Positions 1-10,528 of a stretch of DNA of 64,000 nt are shown here, one piece after another. The notes under the pieces are model-generated. The model searched no databases. It worked only from the letters and a program-made list of their open reading frames with translations, and was not told where the DNA came from. How positions within the stretch are numbered: position 1 is the stretch's first letter; each line of letters opens with the position of its first letter. The position numbers and the translations under genes were made by a program. This DNA comes from Bartonella vinsonii subsp. vinsonii (lineage in GTDB: Bacteria; Pseudomonadota; Alphaproteobacteria; Rhizobiales; Rhizobiaceae), in contig NZ_CADEAJ010000001.1 in NCBI RefSeq assembly GCF_902825235.1, positions 251,096 to 315,095 on the forward strand, in the 5' to 3' direction.

Positions 1-6
1 TTTTCA

Positions 7-1812
7 TTATTTATTCATTTTAAGCGCTTGAATAAAAGCTGACTGCGGAATTTCTACTTTTCCGAATTGGCGCATCCGCTTTTTGCCTTCTTTTTGCTTT
101 TCTAAAAGTTTGCGTTTACGCGTCACATCACCCCCGTAACATTTAGCCGTCACATCTTTACGCAACGCACGAATTGTCTCACGTGCAATGATTTTACCAC
201 CAATCGCTGCTTGAACTGGAATCTGAAACATATGCTGAGGAATAAGATCTTTTAGTTTTTCACACATTGAGCGTCCGCGCCTTTCCGCAATCGTACGGTG
301 TACAAGCATCGACAATGCATCAATAGACTCTCCATTTACCAAAATAGACATTTTAACCAGATCGCCCTCTGCATAACCTGTCATTTGATAATCGAAGGAA
401 GCATATCCCTTCGAGATTGACTTTAAACGATCATAAAAATCAAAAACAACTTCATTCAGCGGCAAATCGTATGTAACCATAGCGCGCGTTCCTACATAGG
501 ACAAACTCACTTGGACTCCCCGCCGTTCTTGGCAAAGCTCTAAAATTGCACCAAGATAGTTATCAGGAGTCATGATTGTCGCCCGAATCCATGGTTCTTC
601 AATGGAAGAAATTTTAACAATATCAGGCATATCAGCTGGATTATGCAATTCTTTGACAGAGCCATCATTCATATTCATACGATACACAACCGAAGGCGCT
701 GTCGCAATGAGATCTAAATTAAACTCACGTTCTAATCGCTCTTGAATAATTTCGAGATGAAGAAGCCCTAAAAATCCACAACGAAAGCCAAACCCTAAAG
801 CTGCCGATGTTTCCATTTCAAAGGAAAAACTTGCATCATTTAAACGCAACTTTCCCATGGCTGCACGCAAATCTTCAAAATCAGCAGCATCAATGGGAAA
901 AAGTCCACAAAAGACAACCGGTTGTGCAGGTTTAAAACCAGACAATGCCTCTTCACAGGGGCGCCGTTCTTCCGTAATGGTATCACCAACCCGTGTATCA
1001 GCAACTTCTTTAATAGAAGCTGTTATAAAACCAATCTCTCCTGGTCCTAATTCATCAACATGAACCATTTTGGGGGTAAAGACTCCAACCCGTTCAACGA
1101 GATATCTTGCTCCTGTCCCCATCATGCGAATAGTTTGTCCCTTTTTCAACACACCATCAATCACCCGCACCAAAACGATGACACCAAGGTAACTATCATA
1201 CCAACTATCAACCAACATTGCCTTTAAAGGTTTGTTAACATCACCAGTACGTGGAGATGGCAACTGAGTAACAATTGCTTCCAAAACATCAGGAACTCCC
1301 AAACCTGTTTTTGCTGATATTTCGACGGCTTCAGAGGTATCAATGCCAATCACATCTTCAATTTGTTCTTTAACACGTTCAGGTTCTGCTGCTGGAAGGT
1401 CAACCTTATTGAGCACAACAACCAATTCATGAGAATTATCGATAGCTTGATAAACATTCGCCAATGTTTGCGCCTCTACACCTTGGCTCGCATCTACAAC
1501 CAAAAGTGAACCTTCACAAGCTGCCAATGAACGCGATACCTCATAAGCAAAATCAACGTGACCAGGCGTATCAATAAGATTTAAAATATAAGTCTCACCG
1601 TCCTTTGCTTTATAGTGCAAACGCACTGTTTGTGCTTTAATAGTAATTCCACGTTCACGCTCAATATCCATGGAATCGAGCACTTGCTCTTTCATTTCTC
1701 GTGTCTCAAGCCCTCCTGTTATTTGAATCAGACGATCAGCCAAAGTCGATTTTCCATGGTCAATATGCGCCACAATGGAAAAATTACGGATATAATTACG
1801 ATCTATTGTCAT
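7..1812 (-). CDS. lepA: Elongation factor 4 (LepA), ribosome back-translocating GTPase
   Basis: Translational GTPase that acts on stalled or mis-translocated 70S ribosomes. From the ATG at 1812 the protein has 601 residues, the usual LepA length. The GTP-binding motifs are clear: P-loop AHIDHGKST at about 15-23, DTPGH at about 81-85 and NKVD at about 135-138. The C-terminal half carries the LepA-specific domain and ends in a lysine/arginine-rich tail. The frame stays open upstream to a TTG at 1848, but the ATG start gives the conserved N-terminus [20 protein letters not shown], so I chose it. No strong ribosome site is visible. The gene stands alone at the window edge. Identity is certain; only the start is open. 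Confidence 0.97.
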   Translation of the reverse strand: MTIDRNYIRNFSIVAHIDHGKSTLADRLIQITGGLETREMKEQVLDSMDIERERGITIKAQTVRLHYKAKDGETYILNLIDTPGHVDFAYEVSRSLAACEGSLLVVDASQGVEAQTLANVYQAIDNSHELVVVLNKVDLPAAEPERVKEQIEDVIGIDTSEAVEISAKTGLGVPDVLEAIVTQLPSPRTGDVNKPLKAMLVDSWYDSYLGVIVLVRVIDGVLKKGQTIRMMGTGARYLVERVGVFTPKMVHVDELGPGEIGFITASIKEVADTRVGDTITEERRPCEEALSGFKPAQPVVFCGLFPIDAADFEDLRAAMGKLRLNDASFSFEMETSAALGFGFRCGFLGLLHLEIIQERLEREFNLDLIATAPSVVYRMNMNDGSVKELHNPADMPDIVKISSIEEPWIRATIMTPDNYLGAILELCQERRGVQVSLSYVGTRAMVTYDLPLNEVVFDFYDRLKSISKGYASFDYQMTGYAEGDLVKMSILVNGESIDALSMLVHRTIAERRGRSMCEKLKDLIPQHMFQIPVQAAIGGKIIARETIRALRKDVTAKCYGGDVTRKRKLLEKQKEGKKRMRQFGKVEIPQSAFIQALKMNK

Positions 1813-2386
1813 ACGAGGCGATTTAGCAAAGAATGGTACAAAACGCAAAGACCAATTATGTTTCTTTGAAAAGCTTTCGAAAAATCAAAGGAAAAGAGCC
1901 TCTATAAACACAATTTCTCATAATCTAAAAATGAGACCTTTGTTTGCTAAAACTCAATACCAATGATTAATAAGGACGCAAATGCTCTCAATTTTCTCAT
2001 ATCCATTAAGCCTTATCTCCCCTATGCGCGGACAATACTCGAAATGCATATAGAGCTTAGACTTGTGATAAAATTTGCAAAAACTATTGCTATTTGGACG
2101 TAATAGACCCGCTTTTTTCATTTTACACAAAATAAAAAAGCTTAATATTTGAGCAATTCATCTTCTTAACTGTTAAAACTTCAAAAATATGCTCTTTTGC
2201 GCAAACTCGTTTTAAAAAAGCATATTTCCTAAAAGATTCCTTTTCTTCTATCTAAAAGTGAAAAGCATAGAGAATCTGCTTAGTTTTGTTGAAAAAACAA
2301 CAAAAATGAAAGCTCTTTAAGTAAAAATATCATGAAATAAACGCATAATAAGAGAGAGGCAAAGTTAATCAATTTTCTCAATCACT
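1813..2386. other. Intergenic region, no gene seen
   Basis: AT-rich stretch between the lepA start and the 3' end of the DMT transporter gene. No open frame with protein-like composition, tRNA-like fold or clear terminator was recognised. It presumably holds the lepA promoter at its left end. Confidence 0.5.
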
Positions 2387-3280
2387 TTATCTTTTTTTAC
2401 GCCATTGTGAAGGTTGCAATTCAGCCACAACGATCCCTATCAGAATAAGTGCTCCTCCCAATAAAGCTAAAGGGGACAAACGTTCACCAGCTAAACGCCC
2501 AACAATACCAGCCCATACAGGTTCACCTGCGTAAATAAGTGTTGCGCGCGTAGGCGAAATAGACTTTTGTGCCCAATTCATTGCTAATTGAATGATAGCA
2601 CTCATCAATGCCAATCCTATACCGATACTTACCCATATCCATGAAAATTCAGGAATGCTTTCACCCATAAAAGGCATAGAAAAAAATGAAAAAAGACCAC
2701 CAAAAAATAACTGTATAATCGTTACACGTCGACTATCAACTTTGTTGGCAAAAATTCCTATAAGTATAACTTCTCCAGCAATTGCTAAAGCACCTAACAA
2801 AGTCAGAAGTTCACCTTTTGAAAAATCAAAATTTCCCAGCTTTTGTCCAGAAATAAGTATAAGCCCAATAAAAGCGAAAACAATACCGATCCAACATGCT
2901 AAACGGGGAGGTTTTTTAAAAACAATCCATTGCAATATTGGAACTATAGGAACATAAAGCGCCGTGATAAAAGCCGATTGACTGCTAATAATTGTTTGAA
3001 GCCCCATAGCTTGCAAAGCGTAACCAAAAAACATTCCTGAACCAATAGCCATACCAGCAAAAATTTCATAAACTGTTATGCCTTTCATAGAGCGCCAAAA
3101 AATCGCCCCACACAGAAATGATGCAACGGTAAAGCGGAATCCAACAAAAAAGAGAGGACCGCTATAGCGTACCGCTATGTGAATCACTAAAAAAGTAATG
3201 CCCCACAATATTGTCGCAGCAAATAACACCAATTCTTGTTTGCTTAATAACGGACGTTTCAATTCTTTTATATCAACCAT
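2387..3280 (-). CDS. DMT-superfamily (EamA) membrane transporter
   Basis: Predicted inner-membrane metabolite exporter of the drug/metabolite transporter superfamily. The 297-residue protein is almost entirely hydrophobic, with about ten membrane segments arranged as two EamA repeats. The N-terminal repeat contains the typical TILWGITFLVIH stretch and the C-terminal one ATLIYAGEPVWAGIVG. The last residues are basic (QWRKKR), consistent with a cytoplasmic tail. GGAGGAAG lies about 10 bases before the ATG. It starts 32 bases after the argB stop on the same strand, so the two are probably cotranscribed. Substrate cannot be read from sequence; export of an amino acid or related metabolite is a guess from family and neighbour. 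Confidence 0.85.
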   Translation of the reverse strand: MVDIKELKRPLLSKQELVLFAATILWGITFLVIHIAVRYSGPLFFVGFRFTVASFLCGAIFWRSMKGITVYEIFAGMAIGSGMFFGYALQAMGLQTIISSQSAFITALYVPIVPILQWIVFKKPPRLACWIGIVFAFIGLILISGQKLGNFDFSKGELLTLLGALAIAGEVILIGIFANKVDSRRVTIIQLFFGGLFSFFSMPFMGESIPEFSWIWVSIGIGLALMSAIIQLAMNWAQKSISPTRATLIYAGEPVWAGIVGRLAGERLSPLALLGGALILIGIVVAELQPSQWRKKR

Positions 3281-3312
3281 GAAAGGCTTCTTCCTCCAAT
3301 TTTCTGTACACC

Positions 3313-4218
3313 TTATGAAACAATAAGTGTTCCAACACCTTGTTCAGTAAACAATTCTAGCAAGACAGAATGGGGAGTTTTACCATTTAAAATAACAACA
3401 CCCTCTACACCATTTTGAAGAGCCTTTATACATGTTTCTACTTTTGGAATCATACCTCCTGAAATTGTTCCATCTCTGATAAAGTTTTCAGCTTCAGAAA
3501 TTGTTAATTCTTTTAAAAGTTTACCCTGTTTATCTAAGACACCAGGAACATCGGTGAGAAATAAAAGGCGTTTTGCCTCTAATGCACCGGCAATGGCTCC
3601 GGCAAAAATATCAGCATTAATATTATAGGTTTTGCCATCACGGCCTGGAGCTACAGGAGCAAGAACTGGAATCATTTCAGAACATGCCAAAAGATCCAAC
3701 AATGTGCGATCAACTTCAACAGGTTCGCCAACAAATCCTAAATCTAAAACACGTTCAATATGCGAATCGGGGTCTATGACAGTTTTATATGCCTTTTCAG
3801 CAAAAACCATATTGCCATCCTTGCCGCACAACCCTATTGCCCATTCACCCTCAGCATTGATAAGAGCAACAATTTCTTTGTTTATGGAACCTGCCAAAAC
3901 CATTTCCACCACTTCAACGATCCGCTCATCGGTCACGCGCAAACCGTTTTCAAATCGTGATTCAATCCCCATTTTCATTAAAATTTCAGCAATTTGAGGT
4001 CCACCGCCATGAACAACAATAGGATTAATTCCTGATTGCTTCAATAGAGCAATATCACGTGCAAATGCCTGCCCCAAAGCAGCATCCCCCATAGCATGAC
4101 CGCCATATTTTACAACCACTGTTTCATTTTCATATTTCTGCATATAGGGTAAAGCAGACGATAAAAACGCTGCTTGTTTTTCAAAAACATCTGCAGCACT
4201 GTTTTCAACATCATCCAT
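3313..4218 (-). CDS. argB: Acetylglutamate kinase
   Basis: Phosphorylates N-acetylglutamate, the second step of ornithine/arginine synthesis, in the cytoplasm. The 301-residue protein has the amino-acid kinase fold signatures: [10 protein letters not shown] at about 35-44, VVHGGGPQ at about 68-75, and a C-terminal nucleotide-binding region with [17 protein letters not shown] sits about 7 bases before the ATG. The rest of the arginine pathway is not in this window; the only close partner is the downstream DMT transporter. No missing catalytic residue was seen, so the gene looks functional. Confidence 0.95.
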   Translation of the reverse strand: MDDVENSAADVFEKQAAFLSSALPYMQKYENETVVVKYGGHAMGDAALGQAFARDIALLKQSGINPIVVHGGGPQIAEILMKMGIESRFENGLRVTDERIVEVVEMVLAGSINKEIVALINAEGEWAIGLCGKDGNMVFAEKAYKTVIDPDSHIERVLDLGFVGEPVEVDRTLLDLLACSEMIPVLAPVAPGRDGKTYNINADIFAGAIAGALEAKRLLFLTDVPGVLDKQGKLLKELTISEAENFIRDGTISGGMIPKVETCIKALQNGVEGVVILNGKTPHSVLLELFTEQGVGTLIVS

Positions 4219-4927
4219 AAAAAGAGCCTCCTTATCACTTTTTGCCTTCTCTTAATGACATCTAGAAAAAGTGAAAACGAATTTAAAACAAGTTTTACTC
4301 TATCCATCCCCCCCTGAAAATCGTCCATTTCTCTTTGAATTATGATAAATCTAAGATAGCTTCTCTAAAAAGAATTAGTATCAAAAAAATTGAACAAAAT
4401 AAGTGTACAAAATGTTATTGTCCTACAATTTTATGTATAAAATTCGGAAGAAGAATTTAAAAAACTCTTAAGCCATACCGTACATTTAACGCAATGATTT
4501 TATCCTATACTGGGTCTTTAACAATGAATATATACAATTATTGATTTATAAAGATAATTAATCGTTTTGCACTTTAAATAAATTCACTGAACACAAGATC
4601 TCTCCATTTCTCATTCCCTTATGGACTGTCTCAAGTAAGAGGAATCGCAATATTGATAGCTCGCAAATAAATATAAATGTGGATTATTGATAATATCACA
4701 TCAGAAAACCTTTAGCATCAACTTCTATTGTATTCTTATTACTATATAAACTCCCTTAAAGAGAGCAACAAAAGCATTACGAAAAACCAAAACATCCCTT
4801 CACAAAATGAAGGTCGTTTTGTTCATTAAGCAAGGATAAAATTGAATTTCCCTCTTCTCTCTATGAAAGATTATTCATCTTTTATTTCTACAGGAATACA
4901 CATAATCCATTCATGAATGCGTATTCA
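4219..4927. other. Intergenic region, no gene seen
   Basis: About 700 bases of AT-rich sequence between argB and dnaJ. I found no convincing coding frame on either strand and no recognised RNA gene. In related rhizobia argB is commonly preceded by the GTPase gene engB; I looked for a remnant here and could not identify one. Confidence 0.45.
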
Positions 4928-6073
4928 TTAATTTTGTCCCGAAATATTTTCAAAAAATTCCTTCATACGTGAAAAAAAACCATGCGATTGTGGTGAATTC
5001 TCATGATTTGAAAGCTTCTCAAATTTTTGCAACAATTCGCGTTGCTCCTGCGTTAATTTCTGAGGTGTTTCAATAGTGATATGAATATAAAGATCGCCCC
5101 TTACTTGCTGACGACGCAACATTGGCATTCCTTTGCCTTTAAGACGGAACTGACGCCCATTTTGTGTACCTTCTGGAACCTTAACACGTGTTTTGACACC
5201 ATCAAGGTCGGAAACTTCAAATTCACCTCCTAAAGCAGCTGTCACCATCGAAATAGGTACACGACAATGAAGATCTGCTCCTTCCCGCTGAAAAAACTCA
5301 TGCGGTTTAATGGAAAGAAAAATATAAAGATCGCCGCTAGGACCACCACGAATTCCTGCATCTCCCTCACCAGAAAGACGAATACGCGTACCATCTTCAA
5401 TACCAGCTGGAACATTCACGCTCAATAAACGTTTTTTCTCCACCCGTCTCGTCCCCTGACATTTTGGACATGGATCTGTAATAGTTTCACCCCGTCCATG
5501 ACATGCAGGACATGTTCGTTCAATAGAAAAAAAACCTTGTGCAGCACGCACACGACCAGCTCCATGACACGTTCCACAAACTTGTGGCTTAGAGCCTTTT
5601 TTCGCGCCTGATCCTTCACAAACATCACAAGTAACGGAACTCGGAATATTAATTTTCGCGGTTTTTCCTGAAAATGCCTCTTCCAAGGTCACTTCCATAT
5701 TATAACTCAGATCAGCACCACGCTCGCGGCCATCATTGCGCTTACGGTGCATCCCTCCCATAATTTCACCAAAAAAATCTTCAAAAATATCAGCAAATCC
5801 ACCACCCGCAGCAAATCCACCAAAGGGATTTGCTCCCTCACGGCCACTATTTTCAAAAGCCGCATGACCAAAGCGATCATAAGCTGCACGCTTTTGAGGA
5901 TCTTTGAGAACTTCATAAGCTTCACCAATTTCTTTAAATTTCCGCTCAGCCTCTTTATCCCCTGCGTTGCGATCAGGATGATATTGCATTGCTAACTTAC
6001 GAAAAGCAGATTTCAACTTTTTATCATCACATTCACGAGTTACGCCAAGAATTTCATAATAATCTACTTTCAT
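4928..6073 (-). CDS. dnaJ: Chaperone DnaJ (Hsp40)
   Basis: Co-chaperone that delivers unfolded substrates to DnaK and stimulates its ATPase. The protein has 381 residues from the second of two adjacent ATGs. It has an N-terminal J domain with HPD at about 32-34, a Gly/Phe-rich linker at about 75-110, four zinc-binding CxxC motifs (about 149-152, 166-169, 188-191, 202-205), and a C-terminal substrate-binding and dimerisation region. AGGA lies 7 bases before the chosen ATG and 4 before the upstream ATG at 6076, so either could be used. It lies downstream of dnaK on the same strand, separated by about 150 bases that contain a hairpin. Confidence 0.97.
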   Translation of the reverse strand: MKVDYYEILGVTRECDDKKLKSAFRKLAMQYHPDRNAGDKEAERKFKEIGEAYEVLKDPQKRAAYDRFGHAAFENSGREGANPFGGFAAGGGFADIFEDFFGEIMGGMHRKRNDGRERGADLSYNMEVTLEEAFSGKTAKINIPSSVTCDVCEGSGAKKGSKPQVCGTCHGAGRVRAAQGFFSIERTCPACHGRGETITDPCPKCQGTRRVEKKRLLSVNVPAGIEDGTRIRLSGEGDAGIRGGPSGDLYIFLSIKPHEFFQREGADLHCRVPISMVTAALGGEFEVSDLDGVKTRVKVPEGTQNGRQFRLKGKGMPMLRRQQVRGDLYIHITIETPQKLTQEQRELLQKFEKLSNHENSPQSHGFFSRMKEFFENISGQN

Positions 6074-6169
6074 CATGTATTCCTGATAAATTTTTTGTCA
6101 TCCATCTTTACGGATAAGATTTTCTTTTAATTTATATTTTTAGCAAAAAAGTTGCAACTTATCCCAAAT

Positions 6170-6208
6170 AATAAAGCCCAGCCTTCTCTTTCGAAGACCG
6201 GGTTTATT
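6170..6208 (-). terminator. Hairpin after dnaK, before dnaJ
   Basis: An imperfect inverted repeat pairs AATAAA with TTTATT, CCC with GGG and CTTC with GAAG around a short loop. It follows the dnaK stop by about 25 bases and precedes dnaJ. There is only a weak U-tract. It could be a leaky terminator or an RNA-processing and stability element that keeps dnaJ expression below dnaK. Confidence 0.5.
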
Positions 6209-6232
6209 AAGTAATCAATGCATTTGCTTACA

Positions 6233-8125
6233 CTATTTCTTCTTATCATTAATTTCTTCAAAATCAGCATCAACAACATCATCATCCTTTGTATCTGTTT
6301 CAGTGTTGTCTGTTGCTGTTTGTGAAGCTTCATACATAGCCTGTCCAAGCTTCATACTGACTTCTGCTAATTTCTGCATTTTTACTGTTACTTCTTCAGT
6401 ATCAGTACCATCAAGTGCAGACTTCAAATCAGATATTGCCGTTTCAATTTGTTCTTTATCTGCAGCTGATACCTTGTCACCATATTCAGTCAATGACTTC
6501 TCAGTTGAATGTATAAGAGCTTCCGCTTGATTTTTAGCTTCAACACCTTCACGGCGTTTTTTGTCTTCAGCCGCATGTTCCTCTGCATCTTTTACCATTT
6601 TTTCGATGTCAGCGTCACTTAAACCACCTGATGCTTGAATACGAATTTGATGTTCTTTACCTGTCCCTTTATCTTTAGCAGATACATTGACAATACCATT
6701 CGCATCAATATCAAAAGTAACCTCAATCTGAGGCATACCACGCGGTGCTGGTGGAATACCAACAAGATCAAATTGAGCCAATAACTTGTTATCACTAGCC
6801 ATTTCGCGTTCACCTTGGAAAACACGAATAGTCACTGCACTTTGATTATCATCAGCTGTTGAAAAAACTTGCGATTTTTTCGTTGGGATAGTGGTATTGC
6901 GTTCAATCAGACGTGTAAAAACCCCGCCCAACGTTTCAATCCCCAAAGACAAAGGTGTCACATCCAAGAGCAACACATCTTTCACATCGCCCTGTAATAC
7001 CCCTCCTTGGATAGCAGCACCCATTGCTACAACTTCATCGGGATTAACACCTTTGTGTGGGTCTTTGCCGAAAAAGTTTTGCACAACTTCTTGGATCTTG
7101 GGCATACGTGTCATACCGCCCACTAAAACAACTTCGTCAATCTCACCAGCTTTTAGCCCCGCATCTTTTAATGCGGCTTTACAAGGCTCTATAGTACGTT
7201 GAACCAAATCATCAACGAGAGACTCAAACTTTGCCCGCGTTAACTTCATTGTCAAATGCTTGGGACCGGATTGATCTGCTGTAATAAATGGCAAATTGAT
7301 TTCCGTTTGTTGTGAAGAAGAAAGTTCAATCTTTGCTTTTTCTGCTGCTTCTTTTAAGCGCTGCAATGCCAATTTATCATTTTTTAGATCAATCCCTTGT
7401 TCTTTCTTGAATTCATCAGCAAAGTAACCAACCAAGCGCATGTCAAAATCTTCACCGCCTAAAAAAGTATCTCCATTGGTTGACTTAACTTCAAAAACAC
7501 CATCTCCAATTTCAAGCACAGAAATATCAAATGTACCACCACCAAGGTCGTAAACAGCAATGGTTTTTCCGTCTTTTTTATCCAAACCATATGCTAAAGC
7601 AGCAGCTGTTGGCTCATTGATAATCCGCAAAACCTCAAGTCCAGCAATTTTACCTGCATCTTTGGTTGCTTGACGTTGTGCATCATTGAAATAGGCAGGA
7701 ACAGTAATAACCGCTTGCTCAACTTTTTCACCAAGATAAGACTCCGCAGTTTCTTTCATCTTTTGCAAAATCATAGCTGAAATTTGTGACGGAGAATATT
7801 TCTTACCTGCTTCTTCAACCCATGCATCACCATTATCGCCTTTAACAATCTTATAAGGCACAAGCGCTTTATCTTTTTCAACCATGGGATCATCAAAACG
7901 GCGACCAATCAAGCGCTTAACTGCAAAAACCGTCCCTTCAGGGTTCGTAACCGCTTGCCGTTTAGCAGGTTGCCCAACAAGCCGTTCTCCTCCATCAGTA
8001 AAAGCAACAACAGAAGGTGTTGTTCGTGCCCCTTCTGAATTTTCTATAACCTTTGCGTTTTTGCCATCCATAACAGCGACACAAGAGTTAGTTGTCCCCA
8101 AATCAATACCTATTACTTTTGCCAT
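6233..8125 (-). CDS. dnaK: Chaperone DnaK (Hsp70)
   Basis: ATP-dependent chaperone central to protein folding and heat-shock recovery. The 630-residue protein starts with [14 protein letters not shown], the Hsp70 phosphate-binding loop. It contains the adenosine motif [11 protein letters not shown], the interdomain linker [13 protein letters not shown], a substrate-binding beta domain and a helical lid, and ends in an acidic tail ([12 protein letters not shown]). The frame is open to 8146, but the ATG at 8125 has GGAG about 8 bases upstream and gives the conserved N-terminus. Partners in this window are dnaJ downstream and grpE at 15.7 kb. The roughly 870-base upstream region must contain its heat-shock promoter. 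Confidence 0.98.
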   Translation of the reverse strand: MAKVIGIDLGTTNSCVAVMDGKNAKVIENSEGARTTPSVVAFTDGGERLVGQPAKRQAVTNPEGTVFAVKRLIGRRFDDPMVEKDKALVPYKIVKGDNGDAWVEEAGKKYSPSQISAMILQKMKETAESYLGEKVEQAVITVPAYFNDAQRQATKDAGKIAGLEVLRIINEPTAAALAYGLDKKDGKTIAVYDLGGGTFDISVLEIGDGVFEVKSTNGDTFLGGEDFDMRLVGYFADEFKKEQGIDLKNDKLALQRLKEAAEKAKIELSSSQQTEINLPFITADQSGPKHLTMKLTRAKFESLVDDLVQRTIEPCKAALKDAGLKAGEIDEVVLVGGMTRMPKIQEVVQNFFGKDPHKGVNPDEVVAMGAAIQGGVLQGDVKDVLLLDVTPLSLGIETLGGVFTRLIERNTTIPTKKSQVFSTADDNQSAVTIRVFQGEREMASDNKLLAQFDLVGIPPAPRGMPQIEVTFDIDANGIVNVSAKDKGTGKEHQIRIQASGGLSDADIEKMVKDAEEHAAEDKKRREGVEAKNQAEALIHSTEKSLTEYGDKVSAADKEQIETAISDLKSALDGTDTEEVTVKMQKLAEVSMKLGQAMYEASQTATDNTETDTKDDDVVDADFEEINDKKK

Positions 8126-8995
8126 ATTATAATCTCCATTCAGCAAGCTACCTCAACCTTCATCAAGCATCTTTCTAAGACAGCTCCTCATAACACTTAA
8201 AAGCCTGCACCTTACTTCAAAGTTACACAAACAATAAGCTGCAAGTCGCAACAAGCCTTTTCTGCTCCGTATATAAGAACAGGCTCTTATCGCTACAAGA
8301 GAAGAATGAGAGAAACATCCAGAAAATAAAATTTTCTTTTCAAATAAGCACTCTGCTTATACGTAAACGCCCTCTTTTAATGAAGCGAACATCATAACAT
8401 CTCTTTAATTTATGCCCATAAAATACCAACCTATAACAATCAAAAAATCAAAGATGAAGAATGGTGCACTTTTTGTTGATCTCTCATAGGCACAGAAAAT
8501 ACTCACAGATTTTTTTAAATATTGTTAAGACACAAATGACTTATGATACAAATACCATAAACCTTCCTTAGCCAAACCGCTCATAGTCCCCACATACTCA
8601 TGTAATTAAGAGATGAGATATTTCTTACATCCCCCTGCCTAAGCATCAAACCTCAGCTTGTTTAATAGAAGGAGAAGAGCTTTGTCTATCAATTTATTCT
8701 CAAAAGCTCCGCCTCTGGCCATTAATTGTTCATTTTTCTTTGGATCCCATGCTTTAAATATACCCGACATAACCTTCTTTTTACCTAAATATTCATTCGC
8801 AAATATATAAAGCAGCCCCCTTAGTCTTTTTGCTTTAAGGATACTGTCATGGCACACCTTATTGGCTTCTTTTAAAAAAGAATCCCCCCTTTTTTACATG
8901 TAAATTCGTATAACTTTGGTAATTCTTTCTTTTATTTTGAACAAAAATTCTGCTAAAAATAGAGTGAAGTGAATCTCACGAAGGAGGGTAAATCA
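8126..8995. other. Divergent intergenic region upstream of dnaK
   Basis: About 870 bases between dnaK (minus) and the copper chaperone gene (plus). It should carry the dnaK promoter on the left and a promoter for the chaperone gene on the right. I could not place a sigma-32 promoter with confidence. The only coding-like part is a minus-strand open stretch at 8639-8893, described separately. Confidence 0.45.
8639..8893 (-). pseudogene. Possible remnant of an unrecognised gene
   Basis: An 84-codon open stretch with protein-like composition: mixed charged and hydrophobic residues, basic overall, ending KALLLLLNKLRFDA. It has no ATG near its beginning (only a GTG at 8857) and no ribosome site. 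The upstream boundary is a stop codon. I do not recognise the family. It may be the 3' end of a decayed gene or a chance frame in AT-rich DNA. Confidence 0.2.
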
Positions 8996-9538
8996 ATGAT
9001 AATATTTATTGTTGGAAGAATAAAGAATTTCATATCCAGAAATCTAGTTCTCGCACAATATCCACTCAAAAATGTCGTGTGGACTCTTCTCTTTACTTGC
9101 ATAGCCATACCCGCAACCGCTCAGCAATATAAAATTGGAGACATAGAAATTCTTCATCCTTGGACACGGGCAACACCCAGAGGTGTAAAAGTAAGCAGCG
9201 GTTATCTCTACATCATTAATCACGGCAATACCCCAGATCGTTTGATTTCTGTTTCAACAAACGGAGTACAAACAACAGAAATCCACTCTATGGTAGTCGT
9301 TAACGATATTATGAATATGGAAAAAATGCACAATGGCATTGAAATTCCAGGCAATGGTGAGATCTCCCTTAAACCCGGTGGTAATCATATTATGTTCGTG
9401 GGGCTTTCACAACCATTCAAGCTAGGTGAAAAAATTGGTGCAAAGCTGACTTTTGAGAAAGCAGGAACAATTGGCATTGATTTCTCTGTAAATGCACTGG
9501 GAGATAAAGCACATCCTAAATCAGATTCTACGCACTAA
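8996..9538 (+). CDS. Periplasmic copper chaperone, PCu(A)C family
   Basis: Probably binds Cu(I) in the periplasm and helps load the copper centre of cytochrome oxidase. From the ATG at 8996, with AGGAGG 8 bases upstream, the protein has 180 residues. A long N-terminal region ends in a hydrophobic segment and an AxA site (IPATAQQ), consistent with export. The mature part has the family copper-binding pattern: a His and Met in EIHSMV, further Met residues (MNMEKMHNG), and the HxM in GGNHIMF. The gene is monocistronic and followed by a hairpin. The C-terminus adds a His/Asp-containing tail. A GTG at 8969 is in frame but has no ribosome site. Confidence 0.88.
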   Translation: MIIFIVGRIKNFISRNLVLAQYPLKNVVWTLLFTCIAIPATAQQYKIGDIEILHPWTRATPRGVKVSSGYLYIINHGNTPDRLISVSTNGVQTTEIHSMVVVNDIMNMEKMHNGIEIPGNGEISLKPGGNHIMFVGLSQPFKLGEKIGAKLTFEKAGTIGIDFSVNALGDKAHPKSDSTH

Positions 9539-9575
9539 GCTCTTTCATTACGCTTCAATGTACAGTTCAATATAT

Positions 9576-9606
9576 AAGGAGTGCAAAAATTTTCTTCGCA
9601 CTCCTT
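9576..9606. terminator. Hairpin between convergent genes
   Basis: A perfect 9-bp stem, AAGGAGTGC paired with GCACTCCTT, around a 13-base loop. It lies between the ends of the copper chaperone gene and the convergent BON-LysM gene. It lacks a strong T-run on either side, so it may end transcription weakly in both directions. Confidence 0.6.
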
Positions 9607-9659
9607 GAATCATTTGTTTGGCAATATAAAATAAATGAAAACTTAATTATCTCTCTGAA

Positions 9660-10115
9660 TTAAACATGATCAACTTCAGGAATACGCAAAACTTGTCCAG
9701 GATAAATTTTATCGGGAGATTTTAGCATTGGTTTATTAGCTTCAAAAATCAATGTGTTTTTATCACCTTGCCCTTTCCCATAAACTTCTTCAGCAATTTT
9801 CCAAAGGTTATCACCAGATTTAACCTCATAAAAGCGAGAAACTTTTGTGGACACACTCTTTGCAATCTTCAATTGGTCAATATCAACAGAAGAGATGCCC
9901 TGTGAATTTCCCACAACTAAAAGTACTTTTTCAAGAGTTTCTCTATCTGGAACCTCCCCACTTAAAATAGCTTTACCATTTTCAACCCGAATATTCACTT
10001 TTTCTGCTCTGAATCGAAAATTATCAAATGCAGCCTTAAAATCTTTCTCTTCTGGCTCACGATCCCCAATACCAAGTTTTTCTCCAACCGTCTTAATAAA
10101 ATGAAACAATCCCAT
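9660..10115 (-). CDS. BON-LysM domain protein (Kbp/YgaU type)
   Basis: Small two-domain protein of 151 residues. A BON domain spans about residues 25-87 and a C-terminal LysM domain about 96-146 (YEVKSGDNLWKIAEEVYG through IYPGQVLRIP). The architecture and length match E. coli Kbp/YgaU, a cytoplasmic potassium-binding protein; no signal peptide is visible here either. The ATG at 10115 is preceded by AAAGGAGG at good spacing, so the longer frame to 10226 is rejected. Role inferred from family only: ion sensing or envelope-linked stress response. Confidence 0.88.
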   Translation of the reverse strand: MGLFHFIKTVGEKLGIGDREPEEKDFKAAFDNFRFRAEKVNIRVENGKAILSGEVPDRETLEKVLLVVGNSQGISSVDIDQLKIAKSVSTKVSRFYEVKSGDNLWKIAEEVYGKGQGDKNTLIFEANKPMLKSPDKIYPGQVLRIPEVDHV

Positions 10116-10257
10116 TGTAGCCTCCTTTTGTGCAGTGGAAGCAATTTTTTGTGCATATGTCACCACACTTCTATTTATCTTTGCTCGTAAATAAAACAGA
10201 TAGGCATGTTTTCTAAACTTCAACAATCAAAACAAATTTGTGCAATTATGGAACAGG

Positions 10258-10315
10258 GACAACAACAAACTTTGATAAAATTGGATAAAGACAACAATAA
10301 ACTTTGATAAAAAAT
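10258..10315. repeat. Imperfect direct repeat upstream of batR
   Basis: Two tandem copies of a roughly 32-base unit beginning GACAACAAnAAACTTTGATAAAA, the first at 10258-10289 and the second from 10290. They lie between the divergent BON-LysM gene and batR, about 215 bases before the batR ATG. They may be a paired operator for a dimeric regulator or a simple slippage duplication. Confidence 0.6.
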
Positions 10316-10528
10316 GCTCCTATAAACATTTTCTCTCAAGCAAAGGGATCTTAACGCACACAAAAGCATTATAAAATTGCAAAGATAAAACAAGCTTTTA
10401 TCGTAAAAGTAAAAGCATTTTTACTCTGCTATAATTTGTACCATATTTGTTTTGCAAAAAAAATGTGAACTCCCATATAAATAGCGTGGGTTGTTTGCTA
10501 TCATAGCAATAGAAAGGTCTAAGAAGCC

